A DNA stretch of 64,000 nucleotides from Euphorbia lathyris. Taxonomy: Eukaryota > Streptophyta > Magnoliopsida > Malpighiales > Euphorbiaceae. A program made the translations under genes and the position numbers. Each line of letters starts with the position of its first letter. The first letter of the stretch is position 1. Where the stretch lies: positions 75,669,256 through 75,733,255 of the forward strand of contig NC_088911.1 in the NCBI RefSeq assembly GCF_963576675.1. Reading direction: 5' to 3'. Below are positions 9,709 through 21,184 of the stretch, piece after piece. The notes beneath the pieces are model-generated. The model had not been told where the DNA came from, ran no database searches, and saw nothing but the letters and a program-made list of their open reading frames with translations.

Positions 9709-11589
9709 ACTTGACCAGACCTATGAGTTAGTAATGTCACCAGTGTCTCATCTTGTGAGACAGATTCGGTTTCCACCATCACTTCCGCTATTTCAGCCAA
9801 TCCTTCTTCTTTGAACTTCTTCAAGTTCAACCATGCTTTCTACTTGTGTTTCTAGAAGAAACTCTTTCTCTAGAAGTATAACGTCTTTGGATACTGTTAC
9901 TTTTGATCATCTGGATGATAGAAGTAATCTCCTACTTTTCTTTCGGATATCCAATGAAGAAGTATTTATCAGATTTAGGGTCTAACTTAATCTGATGTTT
10001 ATGCATTTGACATATGCTGAACACCCTTAAATTCTCATGAAAGAGAAACTGGGTTTCTTTTCCTATGAACGATTCAAAAGAATAGAACTGGCGGTTTTGT
10101 GGATACTCGGTTCAAAGTAAATAAGGCAGTTCTCAGGGCGTAGCCTTAGAACATCTTTGGAAGAGAAATTGTGCTCATCATGGATCGTACTATATCTAAT
10201 AGAGTACAATTTCTCCTTTCAGATACATCGTGGTGTATACGGAGGAGTCCATTATGAGTGAATCCATATTCATTTAGATAATTCAGGAAATCATTTGAAA
10301 GATGTTCTCTGCGACGATCTGATCGAAGCACTATAATATTCTTTCTTGTTTGTTTTTCTTACTTCATTCTTGAAGTATTTGAACTTTCTCAAAAGCTTCT
10401 GATTTATGCTTCATCAAGCAGATGAATCAATATCTGGTATGATCATCTTATGAAGCTAATGAAGTGACTGAACCTTTCTCTTGCTTGTGTTGACATGTGA
10501 CTAACTACATCTGAATGTACTAGTCCTAGAGTGTCTGATACACATTCTCCTTTATTGCTAAAGGGTGTCTTTGTCATCATTCCTTTAAACAAGATTTACA
10601 TGTGTCCATTGATTCAAAATCAACTGAGCCTACAAGCCCATCTTGATGAAGCTTGAACATGTGTTTTTCATTTATATAGGCTAAGTGACATTCCCACAAG
10701 TAGGTTGAATTATCTACCTTTTCATTCCAAATGTAAAAGCACCATCCTGACCTTTCTTCTAGAGAAAGGCTAAGTACTTCTTACAGTTCCTGTTCCAATT
10801 CATTTCTTTACCATATTGGTGGCATTCCCTTTCGGATTCTTGCTTTTATTGACTTGGTTTTAATGCATTTGTTCTTCTTAGAATCTCTAGAATTGGGAAA
10901 CTTCCTTTTCTCTCATGAGATCTCTCAATAACAAGTGCTGACATCACTTTCTTAAGATTTGAGCTCAACTGACTTGAGCATATTCAAGAGCTCTTTTATA
11001 GAGGTCTCTAAGTTATTCATTTTACAGTTCATGATGAACTTATGAATAAATCTCCAAGAAGGATCGAGAACTAAGTCGACACTTAATTCATTATCCATTA
11101 CAAAGCTAATACTACAAAGCTTCGGTGATGTAGTCAATCGTCTTGACACAAAGTGCCATAGCTGCAAGTGTGATACATCTTGTACATTTGTCATTTGATT
11201 GGTGCTTCCGGTAAACAACAATCTTTTGACAGGAGCATCATCTACTAGGGCATTGGACATCGGCATGCCCAATCTTTTCGAACTTCAAAACAATTTTGAG
11301 TTTGCCAAAGTAGTTGGTGAATTTTGAACTATTCAATTTGTTATCGGTTAAAATATTATGTAGATCCATTTTAGATATGATGATTCAGAGTATTTACTTT
11401 AACTTGAGAGTGAGATAGAGTGACGAATGTTATTCATTTGCTTTAATATATTTCAATTTAAAACATAGGACTTTTAATTTTATTTTAAATTGCTCCCACT
11501 ATTTTACCAAATTAATAACCCTCCATATTAATTCGAAGAATTTCACAAATCCTTTAGTGAGCTAGGATCCTAACTCCTCAAATTTCACC

Positions 11590-11862
11590 TTGAGTTTACT
11601 CAAGAAGCTAGTCTCATTTGTTAGGTAGATTCATACAATCAATCACATCAACAATGTGACTCCTAGGTTATTGGGTTACTAAGCACATTAGTAACTAATA
11701 TGTTATTGATATTAATCCCAACCATATTGCCCATTAGTTTATCATAACATGAGTTTACCCATCCAATTATCATAATCTAATTTAAGTATTACCCCATATT
11801 TGTGAAAACGATTTTCGATAATTCAGGTGTTACCATAAGACCCCAAGCTTGAGTTTACTCAA
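11590..11862 (-). other. Triple TTGAG-loop-CTCAA hairpin module, E3 copy
   Basis: Read on the minus strand, three short hairpins with loop TAAA: arms at 11849-11853/11858-11862 (TTGAG/CTCAA), 11749-11753/11758-11762 (ATGGG/CTCAT, one G-U wobble) and 11590-11594/11599-11603 (TTGAG/CTCAA). Order and spacing match E5, E6 and E7. They are kept here although the coding region of E3 is ruined. The role is unknown; an RNA packaging or dimerisation signal is one possibility. Confidence 0.6.
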
Positions 11863-13096
11863 CAACCCAAAGGCCCCCAGTACTGCCGGCTGAATTATAA
11901 TATTAGGGAGGGGCAACCGATTTTAATAACTTGCTTATTTACTTAACTTTTAATTAGTGAGGGATTTTTATTATTAAGTCTAATAATCTAACATAGTCTT
12001 GATTTGCTTTAGCATACATCAGACACATACAATTTACATTGGTAGTTATGGACATATTATCTAAATTATTCCGTTGAGCCAGAAACGGAATAAAAGGTCA
12101 AACCTAGGGAAATACTAACTATTACATATTTCTCCTTGGGTCCTCCGTCTTTTCCTTGGTGCCTTGAAATTACATCAACATCAATTTCTATACTACTAAA
12201 GAATACTTCAACTAATTTGAAGGGACTTATGTGAGAAGAGAAATTACAATAGAGAGTAGATAAGGCAGGACACGCAGGTCCTATTTTTAAAAATACCAAA
12301 AGACTAAATAACTATTATAGAGGGTCCAAATATGTCCATAACTCCAAACATGCAAAGACTCAATTAAATAAATTTAATTGGTTGATTACATAAACCTTTC
12401 ATGTAATATTTAAGTTAATCAAATTAAACTTTTAAATTAATTTCACTATCAAATTAACCTTTTAATTAATTCTGTATCATTTATATTTTATTAAAATGTA
12501 TCAAATATAAACTTAATTAGATACTCAAAATACAACTATAAAAGATATTAATTATTTGTGTTCAATTATTTTACAAGGATTATTTAACGTGTTTAATTCA
12601 ACCGTATCACATACAAATAATTAAACTTTATAAAATCAATTCCAGAACACAAAACTTTTAAGACGAGAGATTATACATCATTGTGTTTAATCATTTTATC
12701 AAAACCGTTTAACGTGATTAACTAATATATCAAGTATATTTATTAAGCACAAAACGGTTCACAAAATCAAGTTAAAACATATATCATTACCATATCCTTT
12801 TATTAATTACGACAATTAATAAATTCATATGGGCTGATTCGTTGTTCCTAAATTTTAATTTTGTATCAATGAAATAGTTTATCTAATTAACCGTATTAAA
12901 ACATCTTAATTAGACAACTGAATCTATACAATTTAAAATAGACAACGATTAAAACCATGTGGATTAATTAATTCTACATATATATTAATTTTAGTTTTCT
13001 GAAAAACCAAATATTTTAAAAATTCGAAAATCAAAATAAACGTGATGGGGACGAAAACCGGGTTCATCCCGATCGCGGATCGCATCCGCAACACTA

Positions 13097-13132
13097 GGCG
13101 GTATTGCTGCCAAAACAACAGCATTACCGCCC
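13097..13132 (-). repeat. GC-rich imperfect inverted repeat in E3 leader
   Basis: ggcggtattgctg (13097-13109) faces aacagcattaccgcc (13117-13132) around an A-rich loop. It sits in an otherwise AT-rich leader, at a place comparable to the hairpin island of E6 (38981-39104). A second imperfect one, aacacggtagcat/atgctgctgtgtt, is near 13275-13300. Confidence 0.6.
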
Positions 13133-13344
13133 AGCGCAAGAGTTGGAATTCCGTCCAACTAGATGGATGTCAAGTGGAACACAACTTGCATCTTTTAGTT
13201 TTATTTTATTTTAAATAAAACTTATATTTTATTTTAAGTTCAATATCTATCAAACTTGTTTTGAACAAGTTGAACACGGTAGCATATGCTGCTGTGTTCG
13301 AACTTATTCAACATTTTTTTAAATAAAATTTAAAAACTTAATAT

Positions 13345-13349
13345 AACTT
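13345..13349. repeat. Target-site duplication of E4 (aactt), left copy
   Basis: aactt precedes tgataacatc of E4, and aactt is also found at 31073-31077 after tagtcatca. Confidence 0.93.
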
Positions 13350-13853
13350 TGATAACATCAGGATATTATCCAAGGGATCAAAGGAGATATTTACCCAAAC
13401 GACCGCGTATCGAACCGGTCAAAGAAGGCCATGGCGTATCAAACGAAGACATCCGATGGGCGGATCACCAAGACTCCGCCACACGAGATCCGTAGTCAAA
13501 CCTACGTTAGATTCGCCATCACCCTTCGATCCGCCAACTGAACAGCTGAGCCGATTCCTCAATAAAGGCAATTAATGAGCTAACGGACATACTTAAAGGA
13601 AACCAGTAACCGCCATTAATGAAGCATTAATGGAGACTTTCTAGTTACTAAAGGTTACAACTTCATGACTATATATAGCTTGCATCTCAAGCTATCAAGG
13701 TACACATTCTCACAATCCTAGAAACTCTACTTTGTCAATTTAGTTTATTCCTCCATATTCTATACTGACTTTGACATCGGAGCTTCCCCCCGTCGAACCC
13801 AACGACGCCCCCACAAGGAAGGAATCTAATTGGAAATTCTCCACTAGTCATCA
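13350..13853 (+). repeat. E4 5' LTR
   Basis: 504 bp, tgataacatc...tagtcatca, matching 30569-31072. It contains the palindromic TATA box ctatatatag at 13669-13678. Confidence 0.94.
13669..13678. promoter_or_regulatory. Palindromic TATA box in E4 LTR
   Basis: ctatatatag is its own reverse complement. In the 5' LTR it would position the start of genomic RNA about 25-35 bp downstream. The same box in the 3' LTR (30888-30897) faces both ways. Motif-based call. Confidence 0.55.
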
Positions 13854-13855
13854 AT

Positions 13856-13872
13856 TGGTGCGGTGAACGTGG
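13856..13872 (+). other. E4 primer-binding site, tRNA-Phe type
   Basis: tggtgcggtgaacgtgg begins two bases after the LTR. It fits the complement of the 3' end of plant tRNA-Phe (TGGTGCGGTGAGCGTGG) with one mismatch. E1 has the same site without the mismatch at 62045-62061. Confidence 0.8.
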
Positions 13873-13911
13873 AACCCTAACCAAATAAGGGTTTTGTTCA
13901 CATTGTAAGCT

Positions 13912-14454
13912 ATGACGAGTGGAGGGTCTAATCCCTCAACAGGGATTGAAACACCATTAGTAACACCATCAGCCAATCCTATTGTGAACGCTGGTCGCGT
14001 TGATCCTGACGCTCCTACGGTACATGGTGAGGGAAGTATGTCACCTGATTCATTTCTTGAAATATGTGCGGGATCCATAGGAAGAGAGTTTGGCCCTGAG
14101 ATGGAAAGCCGCCTAAGGTCGTACATGTTAATTCCCCCGCTTCGACTTACGGCACCAACTCCTACGGAATCCCAATGGCAAAATGTAACCATAGGGCCAA
14201 ATGCTCGTGATTCTTCATTTTTTCAATCTCACCCTGTAGATTCCACGGTGATTACTCCCGTGACAGCCAGTGACCAGCCCATAAATCGGCGACTGTTTTC
14301 TGACGGAGCAGAGGGGAGTCGGAGGAATGATCAAACTTTTCCTGAGGGATCTGCAAACCCCATGCTTAACATTGGCAGGTCTCGAGCTCTTAATAACGCC
14401 AGGTCTAACCCCCCCAGAGGGCGGACCAGAGGGTCGGAGACACAAAAAGCATAG
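13912..14454 (+). pseudogene. E4 gag N-terminal segment
   Basis: The first ATG after the PBS (13912) opens a 180-aa frame: MTSGGSNPSTGIETP, then a Ser/Pro/Arg-rich, low-complexity region with no folded domain evident. It ends at TAG 14452-14454. The region 14455-14767 still reads as gag-like Arg/Ser-rich sequence but in other frames, so one or more indels separate it from the capsid part. In E1 the matching segment (61394-62040) is similarly charged (RSRSRHRRSPRPREN). Confidence 0.65.
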
Positions 14455-14767
14455 GAAAACGGATGGCAGGGGATGATCAAAATCTCCATCTCGCTTAAAG
14501 CATAGAGCTTCCCGATGAGGTAGATCTCCTTCGCCCCCAAAGCGTAGGAACAGTAAGCGACCAGTTGAAGAACCTCGTCAAGATAAGCAACACCCGCCTC
14601 CGAATCAAAGAGCTAATGGGCAGGCTCCACCAGGAGGACGTGACGGGAGTGGTTCTCCATCGGATCCTTCATCTAATTCTAGTTCTTCATCTTCTTCGAG
14701 TAGGTCCCCAAGTAGAGGATGCTCCAGGGAGAATCCCGGGAATATAGCGGATCTAATTAGAGACGAG

Positions 14768-15682
14768 GTGCGCCGCCAGAATGAGGAAAATATGAGACAT
14801 AATCCATTCGCCAATCGGGATTCGCCCTTTACAGCGTGGATCGAAGCTGAGGAAACGGATAGGCATTTCAAAATTCCTAATATCCCAGTTTATACGGGCG
14901 TGGACAACCCTGAAGCCCATGCCAGGAAGTACCGCATGCTGCTCAGCCTTAACCGAGCCAGTGAAGCGGTATTATATCGGATGTTTCTCACCACGCTTGG
15001 CGGACCCGCTTATGATTGGTTTCAATCTTTACCTCCTGGATCAATAAACAGTTGGGATCAGTTGAGTAGAGAGTTCTGTGCGAAATTCGCCGGGTGCATC
15101 CCTCCAGTGGTCAAATCGCGGAAGCTTTTTGAATTGAAACGGAAAGCAAATGAACCCCTCCGAGAATATGTAAACAATTTCAACAAATTGTGTATACAAA
15201 TTATTGATGTGGATGTCTCCATGGCAGTGGAAGCTTTAGTGAAAAACACCACGTGTAAAAGCTTGCAGGAAGATCTGATCAGAAAGAAGCCTAGAGATAT
15301 GGCAGAATTGATAGAAAGATGCAAGGATTTTATGGAAGTGGATGACATCCGTAGGGAGTCAATATCTCCGCCTAGGAGGGACAAGGGTGAATCTCGTAGA
15401 CAGGATAAAGAGAAGGACAAACATACAGACTCGTCATCCAGAGGCAGGCGTAGAGGCTCTAAGAACAAATCGGCATACGTACCATCGTTTACACCATTAA
15501 ACGCCTCCAAAAGCGAAGTGCTGATGTGGATAGAAAACAACCAGCACAAACGGAGCATTTCATACCCCGAACCAAAAGGGGGGAGTACACCAACACCGGG
15601 AAAAATCCCAAAAATTATTGCAAGTACCACAGGAGGAATGGTCATGACACAGATGCGTGTTGGGAGTTGGCCAGGGAGATAG
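14768..15682 (+). pseudogene. E4 gag capsid-like domain
   Basis: The 304-aa frame holds the gag domain: FANRDSPFTAW, PEAHARKYRML, then MFLTTLGGPAYDWFQSLPPG and SREFCAKFAGCIPP, followed by a basic linker (SRGRRRGSKNKSAY). It aligns with E1 residues 10-220. The true frame leaves this one near 15577-15590, where a G-rich run (aaaagggggga) marks a frameshift; beyond it the frame of 15526-16246 carries on. Gag forms the particle around the RNA. Confidence 0.8.
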
Positions 15683-16246
15683 AAAGACTTATAGAAAGGG
15701 GAAAGCTAGACAGGTTCGTCCAAAATGATAACAAGAAAGGAGATAATGATAAATCAAGGGATGATCAGAAAAAGAAGGCAAAGGGGACTATCAATGTCAT
15801 AGCAGGCGGACCAGGATATCAACCTGTGCTGAAGAAGGCAAAGACCACCGCTCTTGATAGGGCATCACTCAATCGCCCTTTTGCGGACGTGGGCCCAGAG
15901 GTTCCCCCTCACGCAGATGCTTTAGTCATTACCATGATGGTAGAAGGATGGGAAATGAAAAGAGTAATGATTGACACTGGAAGTTCGTGCAACGTCATTA
16001 CAAGAGGAGCATTCGCCAAACTTATGGTTGATCCTGTCCAAGTGGAAACCATTATTGTGGACATCCTAGGAGTAACAGGCCACACAATCCAAACTAGGGG
16101 ACAGGTAACATTAGATTGTGAGTTGGCGGACGAAGATCAAATCTGGAAGGGAGATCTGGAGTTCTCCATTATAGATGGTCAATTGGCCTATAATATCATC
16201 TTGGGTCGGCCTTTCATCTCCGAAGCAGCGACTCTCATCTCCATCC
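15526..16246 (+). pseudogene. E4 gag zinc knuckle and aspartic protease (cut by E5)
   Basis: After the frameshift this frame carries the knuckle variant C-x2-H-x4-H-x4-C (YCKYHRRNGHDTDACW), the linker INVIAGGPGYQP and the protease active site MIDTGSSCNVITRGAF, then AYNIILGRPFISEAA. It is cut at 16246 by E5; residues after about 240 of the open frame belong to the E5 LTR. The protein continues at 23992. Confidence 0.85.
16242..16246. repeat. Target-site duplication of E5 (catcc), left copy
   Basis: catcc precedes tgttggaaat, and the same catcc is at 23987-23991 after ccccaaca. It lies within the E4 protease coding region. Confidence 0.94.
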
Positions 16247-18329
16247 TGTTGGAAATTAGGCTAAGGTATAGCAGCGGAAATATAAAATTTTTAACCTATT
16301 TCCATTTAACCACAAGATCCGTTATCTGTTATTTCATATAAAGAAGGATAAGAAGAAATACCTTTTAGAAGTTCTATCTACCGTTGCAAACGAAGTGCCC
16401 ACAACTTCAAAAGAGATAGAAACTGTCTACCAATCTGCCCCTATCCGAAACAGACCTTCCAGATCTCCGAACGACAATCCCTTCGGTGGAAATGTGGAAG
16501 AATATGTCTAGAAGCTCCTGTCCAAAAATCGCGACGATCCGACGGTTCAATCTCCGGGAATCCGCGAAATCGTGAACTGACCTGATGTAGGAGTAGTAAA
16601 ACGAATTTCTCCCTTTTGTTTGTTTTTCTTCTTCGAGTTCCCAAACACGAAATAAAACACGGGAAGATTAATTTGGAATCAACCGTTGAATAGCAACCAA
16701 AGTAGATTGCCTCTAACTAATCAACACAAGATCAAGGATAAAAGAAATAGATGAAAATTAATTGATCAAACGAAGCCGTAGAGAAATCTCGTCCTCGAAC
16801 TAGGGGTGTCGAATTTTCTCTCTCTTGGACTAGGTGAATTTCGAAAATCACAAGTAGGGTATGGCTTGCTTGGATTTCGAAAATCTCAAGGGAAGGGGTA
16901 TTTATAATCTCTTGTATCTAATCCCTAGTTAGATAGAATTAGGTTACTGAATAGGAATTCCATTCGGAATAGAATTCCTAATTATTATCTCACTATATAT
17001 CTAATATATTAAGGATAATAATAATAACCTTATTGGATAATAATAGGAGTATATTAATCTAATTAAAACTCCTAACTTAATTATCTCTTAATTAATTTAA
17101 TTCATATTCCTAATCTAATTAGGATTAACAAAATCAAATTAATTATTCATGTATATCACTATATGAATTTCGACCCCCTTATGTCCATGGGCCTTATTGG
17201 GCTCAATTGGGCTTCTATCAATTAATTAACATCTATCTCTCTTCTAGGTTCCAAGTCTTATGTGTGATCCATTAGGTTCTTATTGCTTCTAGCTTTTGCA
17301 ACGTTATTAAATTAATTTTCAAAGAATTATATTTAATCTTTGCATAACGGAATGATGTACAGAGTATGTGATTAGCAAGTCCGTAATCATTCCCCCAGAG
17401 CTATAAGAAAACAGGTTGATTCCGTCGTTGACCTTTCCGTATTAGTTACAGTATAATTCGATCCTTTATCAACTACATCCTTGAACTGAATCTTATGACT
17501 ATGGGTGATGTCAAGTCACATATAGCGAGACGTTCGTTTTACTTGTACAGGCCGAGTCAACTCAAAAAGATAGGTTAAGTGAAATCTGTATTTCTTACTC
17601 TTAAGCTATCACCTTGCAAGGATTTAGAGTCGAGTCTTCCACAAGCGATCCATGGATGTATCTCCCATTTATCGGGAGTGATAAATGCTCAATCCAATAT
17701 ATAATGACTCCGTAATTACTTCCTGTGATACCCAACATCTACTGTTCACACCCCAGAGTCATCTCTGTTAAGGATCGTGTTACACCATAGTCAAAGCATC
17801 ACATTCCGTAATCCAGAATACCAATTAATATTCCTTTGAGTCTGAGGATTAGTTATACCTATTAATACCAATGAGATGAACAGGTGACAAGGATGAATCT
17901 ACCCATCCTGTTATCTCAAATCGGATCCCTAATCCTAATGAACAACGTTTCATCGGATCTATGTAACTGTCAAGATATCTATATATATGAAGCTTGTGAG
18001 ATCAGCTTTCTGTCGGACAGAAGACATTGTTACATACAAGTCTCAACAGTAATATGTCAATCCCAAACATATCACTTGACTTGGGGTGGTTTTAAGTTTA
18101 TCAGTTTACTATAAAGTTTTGTCTCACTTCATGCTTGTATGAACACTTTATAATCACTTTAAATAAACTTACGGATTTCCTTTTATTAGACTTTATTTAG
18201 TGCTTAAAAGGGATTGCCTTTATATAGTTATAAAACATATATCTCATTAAACAAATGATATAAAGAACAATTCATTTACATTAAGTTTGTATCCTAGAAC
18301 AATTGTCTATAGGACACTAAACCCCAACA
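16247..18329 (-). repeat. E5 3' LTR (full length)
   Basis: 2083 bp from tgttggaaat to accccaaca. It shares blocks with the LTRs of E3, E6 and E7 but is distinct. It holds the TATA-like site at 16899-16906. Confidence 0.92.
16899..16906 (-). promoter_or_regulatory. TATA box in E5 3' LTR
   Basis: TATAAATA on the minus strand. The 5' LTR of E5 has lost the corresponding region, so this is the only copy in the element, and it lies downstream of the genes. Confidence 0.55.
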
Positions 18330-18344
18330 TACTCCCACTTGGAC
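18330..18344 (-). other. E5 polypurine tract
   Basis: Minus strand gtccaagtgggagta directly before the 3' LTR. It overlaps the stop region of pol, as in E6. Confidence 0.85.
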
Positions 18345-20647
18345 TAAAGCCAATTGTTTCTAAAACTTATCCCAGTAGAAGTTAAATGACGATCATGTAT
18401 TCTCTGGGTTAAAGGCTTTGTCAACGGATCTCCAACGTTGTCCTCTGTATGTACTCTTTCTATTCTCACATCTCCTCTAGCCACAATCTCTCTAATGATG
18501 TGGTATCGCTTAAGGTAATGCTTGGATGCATTATGAGACTGTGGTTCCTTTGCTTGCGCAATGGCTCTATTGTTATCACAGTACAGTGTAATGGGATTGA
18601 CAATGTCAGGCACCACACCTAGTTCTATAATGAACTTTCTAATCCAAACCGCTTCCTTTGCTGCTTCCGCAGCTGCGATATACTCTGACTCGGTCGTAGA
18701 GAAAGCTACGCTTCCCTGCTTGGAACTCTTCCAACTAACCGCGCCCCCATTCAAGATAAACAGGTATCCTGATTGGGATTTATAATCATTCTCATCTGTG
18801 AGATGACTTGCGTCTGAAAATCCTTCTATTTTCAGATCACCTTCTCCGTACACTAGGAACATATCTTTAGTTCTTCTCAAGTACTTAAGAATGTTCTTGA
18901 CGGCAATCCAATGCTCGTCTCCCGGATTCCCTTGGTAACGACTCGTTACAGATAACGCGAACGCTACGTCAGGTCTAGTGCATAGCATAGCATACATAAT
19001 CGAACCGATTGCGCTGGCGTACGGGACTACAGCCATGCGTCGTTTATCATCATCGGTTTTAGGACATTGATGATTGTTTAACTTTACTCCATGTAACATG
19101 GGTAAGTTACCTCGTTTCGATTCAAGCATGCTAAAACGATTTAGCACCTTTTCAATATATGTAGCCTGTGAAAGACCAAGCAGTCTTCTCGATCTATCTC
19201 TATAGATCTTTATACCAAGTATATAAGTTGCTTCACCAAGGTCTTTCATTGAGAAGTTACCATATAACCATACTTTCACTGACTGTAAGAGAGCAACGTC
19301 ATTTCCCATTAATAATATATCGTCCACATATAGTATGAGAAATGCTATAGAGCTCCCACTTGCTTTCTTGTAAATGCAAGCTTCTTCGCAATTTTGTTCA
19401 AAACCAAATTGTTTTATGGTTTCGTCAAAACGCTTATTCCAGCTTCTAGATGCTTGCTTGAGTCCATAAATGGATCTCTGAAGTTTGCAAACTTTATTTG
19501 CATCCTTCGATATGAAACCTTCAGGCTGCATCATATATACATCCTCAAGCAGGTTTCCATTTAGGAAAGCTGTTTTCACATCCATTTGCCAAATCTCATA
19601 ATCGTAGTGAGCGGCAATTGCAAGCATGATTCTGATTGATTTGGACATAGCCACAGGAGGGAAAGTTTCGTCATAATCAATTCCTTGCTTCTGACGATAT
19701 CCTTTCGCTACTAACCTAGCTTTGTAGGTGCTAACCTTTCCATCCATGTCTGTCTTCTTTTTGAAGATCCACCTGCACCCAATGGGTATTATCCCTTCGG
19801 GTGGATCAACCAAAGTCCACACTTGGTTAGTATACATGGAATCCATTTCAGAATCCATGGCCTCAAGCCATACTTTAGAATCTGGACTAGTAAGAGCCTC
19901 TTTGTAGTTTTTGGGTTCGTCGTCTAACACGGGAACCTCATTATCATCTCCCACTAGAAAACCATATCTAACTGGGAGTTCACGAACTCTTTGTGATCTA
20001 CGAATAGGTGGAACTGGAGTCTCATCTAATGGGACTCCTTCGGGTACCTCAACCGCCTCTGTTGTTTCAGTCGGTGTTTCTTCTTCTTGAACTTCGTCAA
20101 GTTCAATCATGCTTCCCTTTTGTGTTTCTTCGAGAAACTCTTTCTCTAAGAAGGTTGCGTGCTTGGATACGATTACTTTCTGATCATCTGGATGATAGAA
20201 GTAATATCCCATAGTTTCCTTAGGGTATCCAATGAAGAAACATTTATCAGATTTCGAATCTAGTTTGTCGGACGCAATGCGTTTGACAAAGGCTGAACAA
20301 CCCCATACTCTTATAAATGAAAACACGGGTTTCCTACCAACGAACAATTCATATGGTGTGGAACTAGCGGATTTAGTTGGTACTCGATTTAGGGTGAAGA
20401 GGGAAGTTTCTAAGGCATAGCCCCAGAACGTCTTTGGAAGTAAAGCCATGCTCATCATGGATCGTACCATATCTAATAGGGTACGGTTTCTCCTCTCGGA
20501 CACACCATTATGTTGTGGTGTATAGGGAGGTGTCCATTGTGAGCATATCCCACATTCAGTTAGATAATTCAGAAAATCATCTGAAAGATATTCGCCACCT
20601 CGATCAGATCGAAGCGTCTTTATTTTCTTTCCTAATTGATTTTCTAC
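18344..20647 (-). CDS. E5 Copia integrase end, reverse transcriptase and RNase H
   Basis: The frame is open from 20647, with its first ATG at 20503 giving 719 aa. The end of the integrase core is at the start (NGVSERRNRTLLDMVRSMM). Numbering from 20503: RT about 225-470, with MDVKTAFLNG (D308) and LYVDDILLMG (D394, D395); RNase H about 555-690, with FSDASHLTDEND (D564), STTESEYIAAAEA (E605) and LYCDNNRAIAQA (D643). All these catalytic residues are kept. A TAA at 20648-20650 (GAA in E6) separates it from the first part of integrase. It copies the RNA into DNA inside the particle. It is the best-preserved pol segment in the window. Confidence 0.88.
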   Translation of the reverse strand, partial: VENQLGKKIKTLRSDRGGEYLSDDFLNYLTECGICSQWTPPYTPQHNGVSERRNRTLLDMVRSMMSMALLPKTFWGYALETSLFTLNRVPTKSASSTPYELFVGRKPVFSFIRVWGCSAFVKRIASDKLDSKSDKCFFIGYPKETMGYYFYHPDDQKVIVSKHATFLEKEFLEETQKGSMIELDEVQEEETPTETTEAVEVPEGVPLDETPVPPIRRSQRVRELPVRYGFLVGDDNEVPVLDDEPKNYKEALTSPDSKVWLEAMDSEMDSMYTNQVWTLVDPPEGIIPIGCRWIFKKKTDMDGKVSTYKARLVAKGYRQKQGIDYDETFPPVAMSKSIRIMLAIAAHYDYEIWQMDVKTAFLNGNLLEDVYMMQPEGFISKDANKVCKLQRSIYGLKQASRSWNKRFDETIKQFGFEQNCEEACIYKKASGSSIAFLILYVDDILLMGNDVALLQSVKVWLYGNFSMKDLGEATYILGIKIYRDRSRRLLGLSQATYIEKVLNRFSMLESKRGNLPMLHGVKLNNHQCPKTDDDKRRMAVVPYASAIGSIMYAMLCTRPDVAFALSVTSRYQGNPGDEHWIAVKNILKYLRRTKDMFLVYGEGDLKIEGFSDASHLTDENDYKSQSGYLFILNGGAVSWKSSKQGSVAFSTTESEYIAAAEAAKEAVWIRKFIIELGVVPDIVNPITLYCDNNRAIAQAKEPQSHNASKHYLKRYHIIREIVARGDVRIERVHTEDNVGDPLTKPLTQRIHDRHLTSTGISFRNNWL

Positions 20648-21184
20648 TTAATTCTTGAAGCATTTGAATTTCTCAAAAGCTTCTGACTTGTGCTTCATCA
20701 AGTAGATGTAACCATATCGGGTATGGTCATCTATGAAGCTTATGAAGAATCTGAATCCTCCTCTTGCTTGGACTGACATAGGACCACATACATCTGAATG
20801 AATGAGTCCTAGAGTGTCTGATACACGCTCACCTTTATTGCTAAAGGGTGTCTTTGTCATTTTACCTTTTAAACATGATTCGCATGTTTCCAATGATTCG
20901 TGATCGATTGGATCTATAAGCCCATCTGAATGTAGCTTTAGCATGCGTCTCTTGTTTATATGGCCTAAACGACAATGCCACAAGTAAGTTGAATTATCTA
21001 GCTTATGTCTTTTGGTATCAATTGCAAAAGCAGGAATTTTGTTATCTAACACATAAATCCCATTTTGTGAAATTCTTGAAAAATAAAAGAGCGAATTTTT
21101 ATAAAAATTGCAACTCTTGTCTTTTATTGAAATATGAAAACTGTCGTCAACAAGACGGCTAATAGAAATAATGTTGCGAGACAT
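20648..21184 (-). pseudogene. E5 GAG-pre-integrase and integrase first half
   Basis: The 178-aa segment starts MSRNIISISRLVDD. It includes the zinc-binding HCRLGHINKRRM with CESCLKGK (HHCC type), then the core start IHSDVCGPMSVQARGG and FISFIDDHTRYGYIYLMK. Its upstream boundary is TAA at 21185-21187, a CAA codon in E6. Its downstream boundary is TAA at 20648-20650. Both neighbours are in the same frame. Confidence 0.85.

Larger units (their letters stand above)
8640..11390 (-). pseudogene. E3 degenerate Copia gag-pol
   Basis: This is about 2.75 kb, against 3.9 kb in E5. Pieces remain recognisable by homology. 8720-8932 is the RNase H end (INELGVVPDIVNEI, NRAIALAKGPQSHN, SKHYL). 10146-10331 is an integrase end piece (DVSERRNCTLLDIVRSMM). 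10952-11272 corresponds to gag (residues like MNCKMNNLETSIKELLNMLKSVE). Many frameshifts and stops separate them, and most of RT is missing, replaced by short tandem repeats at 9479-9571 and 9631-9708. No functional domain could be produced. Confidence 0.8.
11391..13344 (-). other. E3 leader (between PBS and gag), larger part
   Basis: Non-coding, AT-rich, homologous to the leaders of E5 (22262-23885), E6 (38573-40396) and E7 (49862-51231). Shared blocks include ggttgcccctccctaatatt on the minus strand and three small hairpins (see 11590-11862). GC-rich inverted repeats are at about 13097-13132 and 13269-13310. E4 inserted at 13350, and the leader resumes at 31078-31404. No gene is present. 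Confidence 0.75.

Noticed and set aside
13851..15645. Long ORFs on the minus strand across E4 gag (113, 76, 88 and 195 aa)
   Set aside because: They are the reverse complement of recognisable gag coding sequence and have no domain. The accepted antisense gene of E4 is only the one at 28017-30267.
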